A DNA stretch of 64,000 nt from Cupriavidus taiwanensis (GCF_900250075.1 NZ_LT977071.1:1674941-1738940); one strand, 5' to 3'. Numbered from the stretch's first letter, positions 48,475 through 58,163 are shown. Numbers and translations: made by a program. Notes: a model not told the origin generated them from the letters alone.

Positions 48475-51309
48475 ATGCCCAGCTTCAACCCTTCACGGCG
48501 CACCTTCCTCAAAGCCAGCGTCGTGGCCGGGGTGTCGGTCTATATCGCACCCATCGGCGGCAAGGCCTTCGCGGCCTTGTTCGAAGACAAGATCCTGACC
48601 CCCGTGCAGTGGGACGCCAGGGCCGGCGCCCCCAGGTTCCGCATCGACGGCATCGCCAAGGTCACCGGCGCCAAGGTGTTTGCGCGCGATATCCGCTCGC
48701 GCGACATGCCGCACTGGCCGCGGCAGCAGTCGCACGCCTTCATCCTGCGCGCGGCCCGGGCCGACCGCATCTATGAGGGCTTCGACCTGGGCGTGCTCGG
48801 CGACGGGCTCAAGCCCGACCGCGTCGTCACCGCCGACGACCTGGCCCGCGACGGCGTCGCCTTCCCCGCCTTCTACGGCGACGACATGCTGCTGCCCGCC
48901 GGCAAGACCCCGGCCTACCTGGGCCACGCGGTGGCGATCCTGATCTACCACGACTTCGCGCGCTTCCGCTTTGCCAAGGACAAGCTCAAGTTCCGCGACG
49001 ACGTGATCCGCTACGGCGCCAAGACCGGCCCGCTGGAACGCGACCCGTGGGGCACCTTCCGCTTCGTGCGCGTGGGCGGCGCCACGCCCTATGCGGACGA
49101 CGTGTTCTCCAGCCTGAAGCATGCGCCGGTGTTCCCCAGCATGATGCGCAAGCACCAGCCGGTCTGGCCGGACGGCAAGGACCACGGCCAGCTCGGCGAA
49201 CAGGGCATGCACCACGCCGCACGGATCCGAGCGCAGCTGGCAAGGCCGTCTGACGACTGGCTGGTGCTCGAGCGCGAATACAACTCGCAGTCGGCCGATA
49301 CCGCCGCGCTCGAGCCCGACAACGCCAACTGCTGGTACGACGCCGCCGCGCAGGCGCTGCACATGGTGGTGCCGACGCAAGGGCCGAACGAGGTCGCCGA
49401 AAGCGTGGCCGAGATGCTGGCGAAGGCCAAAGGCGCATTCCCGGTGAAGCAGGTGTTCCTGCACCCGTGCTACACGGTCGGCTACGGCTCCAAGGACCAC
49501 TACAACTTCCCGTTCTATGGCCTGGTCACGGCGCTGTACGCCGACGGCAAGCCGGTGCGGCTGGCCAACGACCGCTACGAGCAGTTCCAGACCTCGATCA
49601 AGCGCCACGCCTTCAGGATGCGCTACCGCATCGCGGTGGACCGCAACACCGGCCTGTTCCAGGCTTTCCAGGGCGACCTCGAAGCCAACGGCGGCGGGCG
49701 CTCCAATTTCTCGCCGTCGGTGGCGATGGTGGGCGCCACCGCGGCGCAATCGATCTACTACTTCCCGAACAACGACCTGACCGCGGTGGCGATCGCGTCG
49801 CGCGCCATCGACGCGGGCTCGGCGCGCGGCTACGGCACGCTGCAGAGCATGGCCGCGACCGAGATGATGGTCGACGAGTTCGCCGAGCAGCTCAAGCTCG
49901 ACCCGATCGAGTTCCGGCTGAAGAACGCGCTGCGCTCGGGCATGAAGAACACGCAGGGCGCGATCCCTGCCGGGGCGATCCGCGTCGACGAGGTGCTGGA
50001 AGCCGCGAAGGCCTATCCGCTGTGGACCAACCGCGCCAGCAAGAAGGCGGAGTACGAAGCCGCCCACCCGGGCCGCCGCTATGGCGTGGGCTTTGCCTGC
50101 GTGCAGAAGGACTTCGGCACCGGCGCGGAAGCGTCCTTCGCCAAGGTCGAGCTGAAGGCCGACGGCAGCATCGCGCTGCATCACTCCGGCGCCGAGATCG
50201 GCACCGGCATGTCAACCTCGCAGGCCGCCGCGGTGGCGCGCTGGCTGGGCAAGCCCGCGGGCGAGGTGCGCACCTCCGTCACCGACTGGACCGACCTGCC
50301 GGTGACCGCCTCCGGCGATCCCTACCTGATGAGCCAGGCCGAGCAGGACAGGCTGTCGGCCAATCCGCGCTGGTCGCCGGCCTATGCCTCGCCCGCCAGC
50401 GCCACCAACTCGGCCTACTACTTCACCCACAGCACGCGCGAGGCCGCGCGCGTGGTGTTCCTGCACGGGCTGTGGCCGGCGGCAATGGCGATCTGGAGCC
50501 AGGGCATCGGCGGCGGCCAGGCGGCCTCGCTGGTGGTGCGCGTGGAAGACGCGCGCTGGGTCGACGGCAAGCTCAGCGCCGGCGGCCTGCAGGCGCTGCC
50601 GCTGGAGCAGCTCGCGGCCAAGGCGCACGAGCTGGGGCTGGTGACCGGCGCCACCGTGCACGCCTTCAACCGCTGGCAATGGAGCGAGGCCGATTTCGAC
50701 ATCAACGGGCACGCCGCGCGGCTGCCGGTCGACGGCCTGTCGGTGCGCTATGGCGACGGCGCCGATGCAGCACGCAAGGCGCGCATGCGCAGCCCTGGCG
50801 GCTGGCATGTGCTCGATCGCAGCAAGGTCCATATCGCGCCCACGCAGCGCAACAACGCCGCGGTGACCTACTACAGCGCGGTCGGCACCTTCGTCGAGCT
50901 GTCGGTGCACGAGGCCAGCGGCAAGGTGGACATCCTGTCGCACCACTCGATCATGGAATGCGGCACGCAGCTGTCGCCGCAGCTGGTGTCCGGCCAGCTG
51001 CAGGGCGGCATCGCCATGGGCATCGGCCACGCGCTGCATGAATACCTGCCGCTATACGAGGACGGCCCCGGCAACGGCACCTGGAATTTCAACCGCTACC
51101 ACCTGCCGCGCGCCAGCGACGTGGCGGTGTGGAGCCAGACCGGCACGGTGCTGCCGCCGGTCACCGAAACCGACCCGCCCAAGGGCATTGCCGAGGTGGT
51201 GATGATCCCGGTGGTGGGCGCCATCGTCAACGGCATCGCGCATGCCATCGGCCACCGCTTCACCGACCTGCCGGTGACGCCGGCCAAGATCCAGGAGGTA
51301 CTGGCATGA
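48475..51309 (+). CDS. Xanthine-dehydrogenase-family molybdopterin-binding subunit, Tat-exported
   Basis: The 944-residue protein starts with a twin-arginine signal (NPSRRTFLKASVVAGVSVYI). It follows the layout of IorB-type large subunits: an aldehyde oxidase/xanthine dehydrogenase a/b-hammerhead near residues 50-160, and molybdopterin-binding regions including HSGAEIGTGMSTSQ and ALHEYLPLYEDG. It would oxidise an aldehyde or N-heterocycle in the periplasm. CCAAGGAAATCC precedes the ATG. The stop overlaps the next start by 4 bp; the [2Fe-2S] subunit and a cytochrome follow. Confidence 0.9.
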   Translation: MPSFNPSRRTFLKASVVAGVSVYIAPIGGKAFAALFEDKILTPVQWDARAGAPRFRIDGIAKVTGAKVFARDIRSRDMPHWPRQQSHAFILRAARADRIYEGFDLGVLGDGLKPDRVVTADDLARDGVAFPAFYGDDMLLPAGKTPAYLGHAVAILIYHDFARFRFAKDKLKFRDDVIRYGAKTGPLERDPWGTFRFVRVGGATPYADDVFSSLKHAPVFPSMMRKHQPVWPDGKDHGQLGEQGMHHAARIRAQLARPSDDWLVLEREYNSQSADTAALEPDNANCWYDAAAQALHMVVPTQGPNEVAESVAEMLAKAKGAFPVKQVFLHPCYTVGYGSKDHYNFPFYGLVTALYADGKPVRLANDRYEQFQTSIKRHAFRMRYRIAVDRNTGLFQAFQGDLEANGGGRSNFSPSVAMVGATAAQSIYYFPNNDLTAVAIASRAIDAGSARGYGTLQSMAATEMMVDEFAEQLKLDPIEFRLKNALRSGMKNTQGAIPAGAIRVDEVLEAAKAYPLWTNRASKKAEYEAAHPGRRYGVGFACVQKDFGTGAEASFAKVELKADGSIALHHSGAEIGTGMSTSQAAAVARWLGKPAGEVRTSVTDWTDLPVTASGDPYLMSQAEQDRLSANPRWSPAYASPASATNSAYYFTHSTREAARVVFLHGLWPAAMAIWSQGIGGGQAASLVVRVEDARWVDGKLSAGGLQALPLEQLAAKAHELGLVTGATVHAFNRWQWSEADFDINGHAARLPVDGLSVRYGDGADAARKARMRSPGGWHVLDRSKVHIAPTQRNNAAVTYYSAVGTFVELSVHEASGKVDILSHHSIMECGTQLSPQLVSGQLQGGIAMGIGHALHEYLPLYEDGPGNGTWNFNRYHLPRASDVAVWSQTGTVLPPVTETDPPKGIAEVVMIPVVGAIVNGIAHAIGHRFTDLPVTPAKIQEVLA

Positions 51310-51866
51310 GCATCGCCACCCAGCCCATCACGCTCAACCTCAACGGCAAGGACGTCGGCCCGGTCGACGTGCCCGAAGGCCTGATGATGATCGATTTCCT
51401 GCATGAGTACCTGGACCTGACCGGCTCGCGCCTGGGCTGCGGCCAGGGCATCTGCCACGCCTGCGTGGTGATCCACGACAAGCCCGACGGCACCAGCGAG
51501 GAAGTGCGCAGCTGCATCACCGGCGCGCACTGGTTCAACGGCCGCAAGGTGCGCACCGTGGAAGGCCACGGCAAGCGCAACGAGCAAGGCGAGGTGGTCG
51601 AGCTGACGCCGGTGCAGCAGAAGTTCCTGGAGCATTTCAGCTTCCAGTGCGGCTACTGCACGCCGGGCTTCGTCAACGGCGCCACCATCCTGGTGGAACA
51701 GCTCAAGCGCAAGCCGGTGCCGAAGGACCAGGTCGAGGCCACCATCACCCGGGCGCTGGACGGCCACATCTGCCGCTGCACCGGCTACGTGCGCTACTAC
51801 GAGGCGGTGAAGGACGTGATCACCAGCACGCCGGGCCTGGTGCTGGATAGCGGGAGCGACAAGTGA
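51306..51866 (+). CDS. [2Fe-2S] subunit of the molybdenum hydroxylase
   Basis: The 186-residue protein has the plant-type ferredoxin cluster (GCGQGICHACVV, then CITG) and the second, all-helical cluster (FQCGYCTPGF, HICRCTGY) of xanthine-oxidase small subunits. It has no signal peptide, so it is presumably carried across by the Tat signal of the large subunit. It passes electrons from the molybdenum site towards the cytochrome. An ATGA overlap with the large subunit and a GTGATG junction with the cytochrome gene tie all three. Confidence 0.92.
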   Translation: MSIATQPITLNLNGKDVGPVDVPEGLMMIDFLHEYLDLTGSRLGCGQGICHACVVIHDKPDGTSEEVRSCITGAHWFNGRKVRTVEGHGKRNEQGEVVELTPVQQKFLEHFSFQCGYCTPGFVNGATILVEQLKRKPVPKDQVEATITRALDGHICRCTGYVRYYEAVKDVITSTPGLVLDSGSDK

Positions 51867-53149
51867 TGCAGCGCACGCCCCTGATGATCGCCACGCGCGC
51901 CGCACTGGCAGCCATTGCCGCGGCCGCGGTCATGGCCGGCTGCGGCAGCCGCACCGAAGCCATTGCCCCCGCCGCCGACCAGGCCCCCCAGGCGCAGCTG
52001 TCGCCCGCCGGGCAGATCGCGCGCGGCCGCTACCTGGTGCGCGCGGCCGACTGCGCCGCCTGCCATACCGCACCGCAGGGCGCGCCGTTCGCCGGCGGCG
52101 TGGAACTGGCCTCGCCCTTCGGGACCTTCTACGGCACCAACATCACGCCGGACAAGACCCACGGCATCGGCAACTGGAGCGCGGACGACTTCTACCGGGC
52201 GCTGCATGACGGCAAGGCCCCGGACAAGCAGCTCTATCCCGCGATGCCGTACACCTCGTATCGCGGCCTGTCGCGCGCGGATTCCGATGCCATGTACGCC
52301 TACCTGATGCAGGTGAAGCCGGCCGCCGTGGCCAACCGTGCGCACGACCTGCAGTTCCCGTACAACCTGCGCTTCGCGCTGGCGGGCTGGAACCTGCTGT
52401 TCCTCGAGGACAAGCTGCCGGATGCTTCCCAGGGCAATTCGGCATCGTGGCAGCGCGGCCGCTACCTGTCGAACGCGCTGGGCCACTGCGCCGAATGCCA
52501 CACGCCGCGCGCCGCGTTCGGCCGGCTGGACTCGTCGAAGCCGCTGGCCGGCTCCGCGCTGGCGCGCGTCGGCGCGCCGGACATCACGCCCGCCGGCCTG
52601 GCCGCGCGCGGCTGGACCGCCGCCGACCTGCAGCAGTTCTTCGCCACCGGCATCGCGCCGCAGGGCTCGGCCTTCGGCGAGATGTACCCGGTGGTGCATC
52701 TGAGCAGCCAGTACCTGAACCAGGCCGACCTGGCCGCGATGGCCACCTACCTGCTGGGCGACCAGCCGCCGGCGCCGCAGCCGGTCAAGGCCATCAGTGC
52801 CGACGCCGCGCAACTGGCACCGGGCCGCCGCCACTATGTCGCCGTCTGCGCGGGCTGCCATGGCCGCGAGGGCGAAGGCAAGCCGCACGTGGCGGTGTCG
52901 ATGGCCGGCAACTCGACGGTGCGCAACGCCGACGCGCGCAACCTGCTCGTGTCGATGCTCGATGGCATCGCGGCGCAGCGCTTTCCCGGCGTGGAGGCGA
53001 TGCAGGAAATGCCGGGCTTTGCCGAACGCATGAGCGACGACGAGCTGGCGCAACTAGCCAATTACCTGCGTGCGACGTGGGGCGGGCAGCCGGCCGATGT
53101 GAGGCCGGATGATGTGAAGGCGCTGCGCGCGGCCGGGCCCGGGCATTGA
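51866..53149 (+). CDS. Tri-haem c-type cytochrome subunit (lipoprotein)
   Basis: The 427-residue protein has three haem c motifs, CAACH, CAECH and CAGCH, in three domains, as in the cytochrome subunits of periplasmic alcohol and aldehyde dehydrogenases. The signal peptide ends in a lipobox (VMAGC), so it is probably anchored to the membrane by a lipid. It would take electrons from the [2Fe-2S] subunit and pass them to quinone or the respiratory chain. I use the ATG at 51866; a GTG one codon earlier overlaps the previous stop. A REP element follows the stop. Confidence 0.9.
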   Translation: MQRTPLMIATRAALAAIAAAAVMAGCGSRTEAIAPAADQAPQAQLSPAGQIARGRYLVRAADCAACHTAPQGAPFAGGVELASPFGTFYGTNITPDKTHGIGNWSADDFYRALHDGKAPDKQLYPAMPYTSYRGLSRADSDAMYAYLMQVKPAAVANRAHDLQFPYNLRFALAGWNLLFLEDKLPDASQGNSASWQRGRYLSNALGHCAECHTPRAAFGRLDSSKPLAGSALARVGAPDITPAGLAARGWTAADLQQFFATGIAPQGSAFGEMYPVVHLSSQYLNQADLAAMATYLLGDQPPAPQPVKAISADAAQLAPGRRHYVAVCAGCHGREGEGKPHVAVSMAGNSTVRNADARNLLVSMLDGIAAQRFPGVEAMQEMPGFAERMSDDELAQLANYLRATWGGQPADVRPDDVKALRAAGPGH

Positions 53150-53179
53150 GGACTGCCTGCGGCGCTAATCATCCCGCCG

Positions 53180-53232
53180 GTTTGCTCCCCTCTCCCGCTT
53201 GCGGGAGAGGGGCCGGGGGAGAGGGGAGCGAT
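53180..53232. repeat. REP-like palindromic repeat, copy 7 (half composite)
   Basis: TTTGCTCCCCTCTCCCGCTT, its complement, and CCGGGGGAGAGGGGAGCG follow each other, matching the first half of the composite at 31895. It lies 30 bp after the cytochrome stop codon and ahead of the sigma-54 promoter region. Confidence 0.75.
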
Positions 53233-53281
53233 TGCGCGGGTTAGCGGCAATCGCCAACGCACGCGCATAACAACTCCGAGA

Positions 53282-53300
53282 GTGTTCCAATCCTGAACAC
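53282..53300 (+). promoter_or_regulatory. Candidate enhancer palindrome for a sigma-54 activator
   Basis: GTGTTC and GAACAC form a perfect palindrome with a 7-bp spacer, about 95-110 bp upstream of the -24 element, the normal distance for an activator such as AcoR. A second, weaker dyad (TGTCACGCACTGGCACA) follows at about 53305-53321. Confidence 0.5.
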
Positions 53301-53393
53301 CCGCTGTCACGCACTGGCACACCTGGCCCGATTCCGCGGCCAGATCTTCGGTTTCTCCCCGCTTTTACGCCCTTTTCCGCCCTCTCCCGCCCC

Positions 53394-53407
53394 GGCACAC
53401 CTCTTGC
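53394..53407 (+). promoter_or_regulatory. Sigma-54 (-24/-12) promoter of the acetaldehyde dehydrogenase gene
   Basis: GGCACACCTCTTGC has the invariant GG and GC exactly 10 bp apart, and matches the consensus GGCAC-N5-TTGC in full. It lies 68 bp upstream of the ATG. AcoD/ExaC-type aldehyde dehydrogenase genes are known to be sigma-54 dependent in related bacteria, which agrees. Confidence 0.8.
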
Positions 53408-53474
53408 GATCTGCTCCCGTGCGCACGGCCCACGCCGTGACGGCACCACACAGATCACTCGAACGGAGCGAGAC

Positions 53475-54995
<1,521 letters not shown>

Positions 54996-54997
54996 CC

Positions 54998-55408
54998 ATG
55001 GCGGGCCCGGACACCGCGCCCGCCGCGCCGCCCGCGCTGCCGGTCGAGCGCGTGGTGGCAACGCCGGCTGCGCTGGCACTGATCGCCGAGCTGGCCGCGC
55101 GGCACGGCCCGCTGATGTTCCACCAGTCCGGCGGCTGCTGCGACGGCAGCGCGCCGATGTGCTATCCCGCCGGCGAATTGCTGGTGGGCCCGGGCGATGT
55201 CTGCCTGGGCCAGATCGGCGGCGCCGCGTTCTACATGACGCGCGCGCAGTTCGAGTACTGGCGCCACACGCGGCTGGTGATCGACGTGGTGCCGGGCGCG
55301 GGCGGGATGTTCTCGCTGGAGGGGCGCACGGGCAGACGGTTCCTGACGCGCTCGGAGCTGTTCAGCGACGCAGAGGCGGCGTGGCTGGCGGCGCAGCCGG
55401 AACCGTAA
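54998..55408 (+). CDS. DUF779 domain-containing protein
   Basis: The 136-residue protein has the DUF779 signature HQSGGCCDGSAPMCY, then a hydrophobic core and FSLEGRTGRRFL near the end. DUF779 genes regularly accompany AcoD/ExaC aldehyde dehydrogenases; their role is not established, and the Cys residues could bind metal or act in redox. The ATG lies 2 bp after the dehydrogenase stop codon, so translation is coupled. The Ala/Pro-rich first 25 residues are outside the domain. Confidence 0.9.
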   Translation: MAGPDTAPAAPPALPVERVVATPAALALIAELAARHGPLMFHQSGGCCDGSAPMCYPAGELLVGPGDVCLGQIGGAAFYMTRAQFEYWRHTRLVIDVVPGAGGMFSLEGRTGRRFLTRSELFSDAEAAWLAAQPEP

Positions 55409-55572
55409 TGCGGCGATGGGGTGGCGGGTCGTAACAGGTCGGATCGCTGTGCCATCGCATTTCAGGGCTCAGCGATTTCCCACGCACAAGCGTTTGCGGC
55501 AAGCTTCGTCCGCCTGTTCGGAATGCGACAACTCTTATCGCCTGCCTGACTCCGGAAGGGAATACTGGACAC

Positions 55573-55730
55573 GTCATCGGGTTGCCGATGACCGGGCGTG
55601 GAAACCCGATAGTCTCCGGGCAGGTGTGCCGCAACGGCACACCTGCGTGCTCGCACGAACGCATCGTTCCAAGGCGGGCCAGGTGAGGCGGCCGTAAGGC
55701 CGGCCGGTTCCCCCGGAGACTGGTTTCCAC
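55573..55730 (+). ncRNA. Highly structured RNA element (multi-branched fold), candidate cis-regulatory RNA or sRNA
   Basis: A long-range 19-bp helix closes a multi-branch domain: 55598-55606 plus 55611-55620 pair with 55712-55730 without mismatch, with a CGAT bulge. Inside are four hairpins: 55621-55645 (11 bp, CAA loop), 55646-55657 (4 bp, CTCG loop), 55658-55668 (AACG/CGTT, CAT loop) and 55689-55702 (5 bp, GTAA loop, a GNRA tetraloop on the plus strand). An 8-bp hairpin (GTCATCGG/CCGATGAC, 55573-55592) stands before it. Chance pairing on this scale is unlikely. I cannot match it to a known RNA family. It precedes the 61-residue gene at 55800. Confidence 0.6.
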
Positions 55731-55756
55731 CCTCGCTCTATGGCCCGCCACCCTCA

Positions 55757-55793
55757 CTTTCAGTTGAGTGAGCGTGGCTCAAACTGAAAGGAG
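55757..55793 (+). promoter_or_regulatory. Hairpin masking the ribosome-binding site of the 61-residue gene
   Basis: CTTTCAGTTGAG (55757-55768) pairs with CTCAAACTGAAAG (55778-55790), 12 bp with one bulged A and a 9-nt loop. The 3' arm includes the AAAG of the Shine-Dalgarno AAAGGAG (55787-55793). In this fold the SD is half hidden, so translation should depend on opening the hairpin. Confidence 0.6.
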
Positions 55794-55799
55794 TCAATC

Positions 55800-55985
55800 A
55801 TGACAGTCGATGCGATCGAAGCCAATGTGTGTCTGAACGAAGTGCGCGCCGGGATAGAGGGCGTGCTGGTATTGCTGGAGCAGCAGAGTGTGCGGTCGGA
55901 CGCCTGCTTTAGCGCCCTTTGTCTGCTGGAGCTGGTGAAGGCTAAGTTGGATGCGTTGATGGCGGAAGGGCCGCTGGCTGCGTAG
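55800..55985 (+). CDS. Small 61-residue helical protein behind a structured leader
   Basis: The product starts MTVDAIEANVCLNEVRAGIE, continues GVLVLLEQQS and ends LLELVKAKLDALMAEGPLAA. It is predicted as two amphipathic helices; Leu/Val repeats suggest dimer formation. The SD AAAGGAG is optimal but caught in a hairpin. It resembles small DUF1484/DUF3077-type proteins of Ralstonia and relatives in length and helix pattern, which I cannot verify. No partner gene is adjacent; the next 830 bp are repeat DNA. Two Cys residues are present. Confidence 0.65.
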   Translation: MTVDAIEANVCLNEVRAGIEGVLVLLEQQSVRSDACFSALCLLELVKAKLDALMAEGPLAA

Positions 55986-56040
55986 ATTGCGGATCTCGCT
56001 TGAGGCCGTTGGCACGTGCGGTTGGGTGTCGTGCTTGGCG

Positions 56041-56330
56041 GGCGTGGCTGTTTCGCCGGCGTAGCCGGCGACCTACTTCTTGTCCGAGCGACAAGAAGTA
56101 GGCAAGAAACGCGTCGCCTGTGCGGCTGGCAATCAATTCCACGGTGTTGGTGGTTCGGGCGGTGGTGATTTCCGTTTGGCTTGGGTGCCCGTTCCAACCT
56201 GCTAACGCTATGTGAGTCAGGGGCGGTGCCTTCGATCACCCACTTTTGAACGATCCCAACAGGGTGTAGGCAGCCTGCTGCTGGCGATATCGCGGGGACG
56301 CCTGCGGCTGCTGCGCAGGCAGTATCGCAG
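56041..56330 (+). repeat. Inverted repeat element, left copy
   Basis: It begins near GCCGGCGTAGCCGGC and includes a perfect 13-bp hairpin (CCTACTTCTTGTC/GACAAGAAGTAGG, 56072-56102), ACGCGTCGCCT (56109-56119) and GCGGCTGGC. It runs on through GGTTCGGGCGGTGGTGA and CCTGCTAACGCTA to GGGACGCCTGCGGCTGC. The same order of blocks appears inverted at 56470-56700. The frames it contains on both strands look spurious. Confidence 0.65.
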
Positions 56331-56469
56331 GTCAAGGCCCCGCGCGCGGAAGAGGGGGAAAGCAAGCGGGAGGCGAGAATCCTTTGGGCTCGTCCGCGAT
56401 TGCGCGTGCGAGCGCAGCGACGCACTCCGTGCCAGAGCAGCAGACCTGAGATAGGGTGTGCGCGCAGCG
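56331..56469. other. Spacer between the two inverted repeat copies
   Basis: About 140 bp, with CGCGCGCGGAAGAGGGGGAA and a run of GCG-rich sequence. No ORF with an SD and no transposase remnant is seen. Much of it may also belong to the repeat: GCGCAGCGCAGCCGAAGGCGTCCC at the right edge mirrors the left copy. The flanking DNA (55986-56040, 56720-56814) holds no gene either. Confidence 0.4.
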
Positions 56470-56700
56470 CAGCCGAAGGCGTCCCACCAATAACGCGCTT
56501 AGCAGGCGGCCACCGACCTAAAGTCGGGTTCGTCCATCCGACCCCGAACGCCAGGCACATCCAGGTAGCGTCAGCAGGGTCGAACCACCAACCGCTTTGC
56601 CGGAAGTCACCACCGTTCGAACCCCCAACGCCGCCTTAGCCAGCCGCTTAGGCGACGCGTTTTTTGGTTACTTTTTGGCGCTCGGCCAAAAAGTGACCCG
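56470..56700 (-). repeat. Inverted repeat element, right copy
   Basis: Read on the minus strand it starts with a hairpin (CTTTTTGGC/GCCAAAAAG, 56671-56693), then ACGCGTCGCCT (56650-56660), GCGGCTGGC (56639-56647), GGTTCGAACGGTGGTGAC, CCTGCTGACGCTA and GGGACGCC. The order and spacing of these blocks are those of the left copy; the hairpin sequences differ but keep the same form and the GAGCG-like loop. Confidence 0.65.
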
Positions 56701-56814
56701 CCCAGCAGGGCGGAACCACGCGGTTCAAAGGCCGACAGCATGTCACCAACAGCAACAACACAACGCCGGCCTCGCCAGTCAAGCACGATCGCCCAACCAA
56801 CGTGCCCAAACCAA

Positions 56815-57516
56815 CTACTTCCCATACTCCAACTCCGGATACCAATCCCCCCTCCCCTCCGGCGTGGTATCCAGCAACGTCCACAACGCATCCAGATCCG
56901 GCGCCCCGCGCGGATCCTGCCCCGGATCGCACGTCAGCGCATACATCTCGCTACTCCAGAAATGCCGCACCTTGCCATCGCGCCGCGAAAAGACGGTATA
57001 TCCCGGCACGTCCGCATCCTCCGCACTGACGTAGTCGCGCGTGAAATCGCCGTCCACATCCGCATACACCTTTAGCTGCGTCCACCCTCGCGCCCGCTTG
57101 GCCGCGACCAGGCGATCGATCGGCGAGCGCGCCACCATCGCCAGTGCCGTGCGCTGCTCGATATCCGCAACCTTGTGGTCCCAGCCGGCCATGATGGACG
57201 TGCACATCGGACAAGGCCGCTCCCGCTGCGGCCCGAACATATAGCTGTAGACCACCAGCGTATCCTTGCCGGCGAACAGGTCTTCGAGCGTTACCGGCCC
57301 GTGCTCGCCCTGGAACGTATAGCGCTTCGTCACTTCGCCGCCGGGCGGCAACGCGCGGCGCTGCGCGGCCACGCGTTCGATGTGCCGCCGCAATTCGATT
57401 TCTTCCGCCAGCAAGGCGTTGCGCGCCTCGCGGTACGCCTTGCTCTCATTGGGAAAGTGGACGGGATTCTGCCGCGCCAGCTCGGTCGACGGAACCAGCT
57501 TTGCCGTGGTGTTCAT
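56815..57516 (-). CDS. DUF899 family thioredoxin-like protein
   Basis: The 233-residue protein has the DUF899 pattern: an N-terminal helix region with RRHIERVAAQRRALPPGG, then YTFQGEHGPVTLEDLFAGKD, LVVYSYMFGP and CPMCTSIMAGWD. The CPMC pair sits where peroxiredoxin-like proteins carry their Cys. The function of the family is unknown; a redox role is plausible. CCAGGAGGACTGAC precedes the ATG at 57516; the longer ORF upstream is not needed. Confidence 0.87.
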   Translation of the reverse strand: MNTTAKLVPSTELARQNPVHFPNESKAYREARNALLAEEIELRRHIERVAAQRRALPPGGEVTKRYTFQGEHGPVTLEDLFAGKDTLVVYSYMFGPQRERPCPMCTSIMAGWDHKVADIEQRTALAMVARSPIDRLVAAKRARGWTQLKVYADVDGDFTRDYVSAEDADVPGYTVFSRRDGKVRHFWSSEMYALTCDPGQDPRGAPDLDALWTLLDTTPEGRGDWYPELEYGK

Positions 57517-57669
57517 GTCAGTCCTCCTGGAAGATCGCGTGCCGGGCGCGGCTTTCGCCACGCGGCGATGGCCGCTTCGCACGCCTGTCCTGTTTCGTTC
57601 CCGCGCGGCGCCAATCGTTCCAATGCGACGGCTGCACGCCGCCCTCGCTCCGCGCTCCACTCAGCACAA

Positions 57670-57701
57670 ACGGCGGTTCACACTCGCGTGTGAACCGCCG
57701 T
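57670..57701 (-). terminator. Terminator after the YciI-family gene
   Basis: ACGGCGGTTCACAC pairs with GTGTGAACCGCCGT over 14 bp around a 4-nt loop, 22 bp past the YciI-family stop on the minus strand and followed by TTTGTGC there. The stem is strong, the U-run short. Confidence 0.7.
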
Positions 57702-57722
57702 CTCTCTCTGCGTAACGCCGCT

Positions 57723-58163
57723 TCAGCCTTGCTGGGACCTGGCCGTGCGCGCGGCCTGCTCGCGCAGCCGTTCCTCCTGCTCCCGGAGTTCCGGCGTCAG
57801 TTCCGCGCCAAAGTCTTCAAGCTCGAACAATGGCCGGATCTCGATGTCGGATTCGCCTTCCATCGGATTGGGACAGCGCTTGACCCATTCCACGGCCTCA
57901 TCCATCGACTTGACCTGCCACAGCCAGAACCCGGCGACGAGTTCCTCCGGGTGCTCAAAGGGCCCATCGGTCACGGTGCGCTGGCTGCCTGAAAAGCGCA
58001 CGCGCTTGCCCTTCGCGCTGGGCTGCAGGCCCTCGCCCGCCAGCATGATGCCGGCCTTGACCAGTTCTTCGTTGAAGTTGCCCATGGCTGCCAGCAGCTC
58101 GGTGCCGGGCATCTTGCCGGCTTCCGACTCGCTGGTCGCCTTGACGATCACCATTACACGCAT
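57723..58163 (-). CDS. YciI/DGPF-domain protein
   Basis: The 146-residue protein is a dimeric alpha-beta barrel of the YCII-related (DGPF) family, with VTDGPFEHPEELVAGFWLW carrying the name motif. Members often stand near ECF sigma factors and probably bind small molecules. I take the second ATG (58163): GAGGAGG lies only 2 bp from the first ATG (58169) but at a normal 8 bp from the second. The C-terminal 30 residues form a charged helix. Confidence 0.88.
   Translation of the reverse strand: MRVMVIVKATSESEAGKMPGTELLAAMGNFNEELVKAGIMLAGEGLQPSAKGKRVRFSGSQRTVTDGPFEHPEELVAGFWLWQVKSMDEAVEWVKRCPNPMEGESDIEIRPLFELEDFGAELTPELREQEERLREQAARTARSQQG

Noticed and set aside
55573..55730. The structured region as a retron or group II intron
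   Set aside because: No reverse transcriptase is encoded nearby and the fold lacks intron domain V-like features.
55760..56560. Minus-strand frame of 266 codons through the repeat region
   Set aside because: It crosses the small 61-residue gene and the repeat copies and changes composition along its length. It has no SD and resembles spurious translations of dispersed repeats.
56041..56700. The inverted repeat pair as an insertion sequence
   Set aside because: No transposase-like ORF, no clear target duplication and the arms are far longer than IS terminal repeats.
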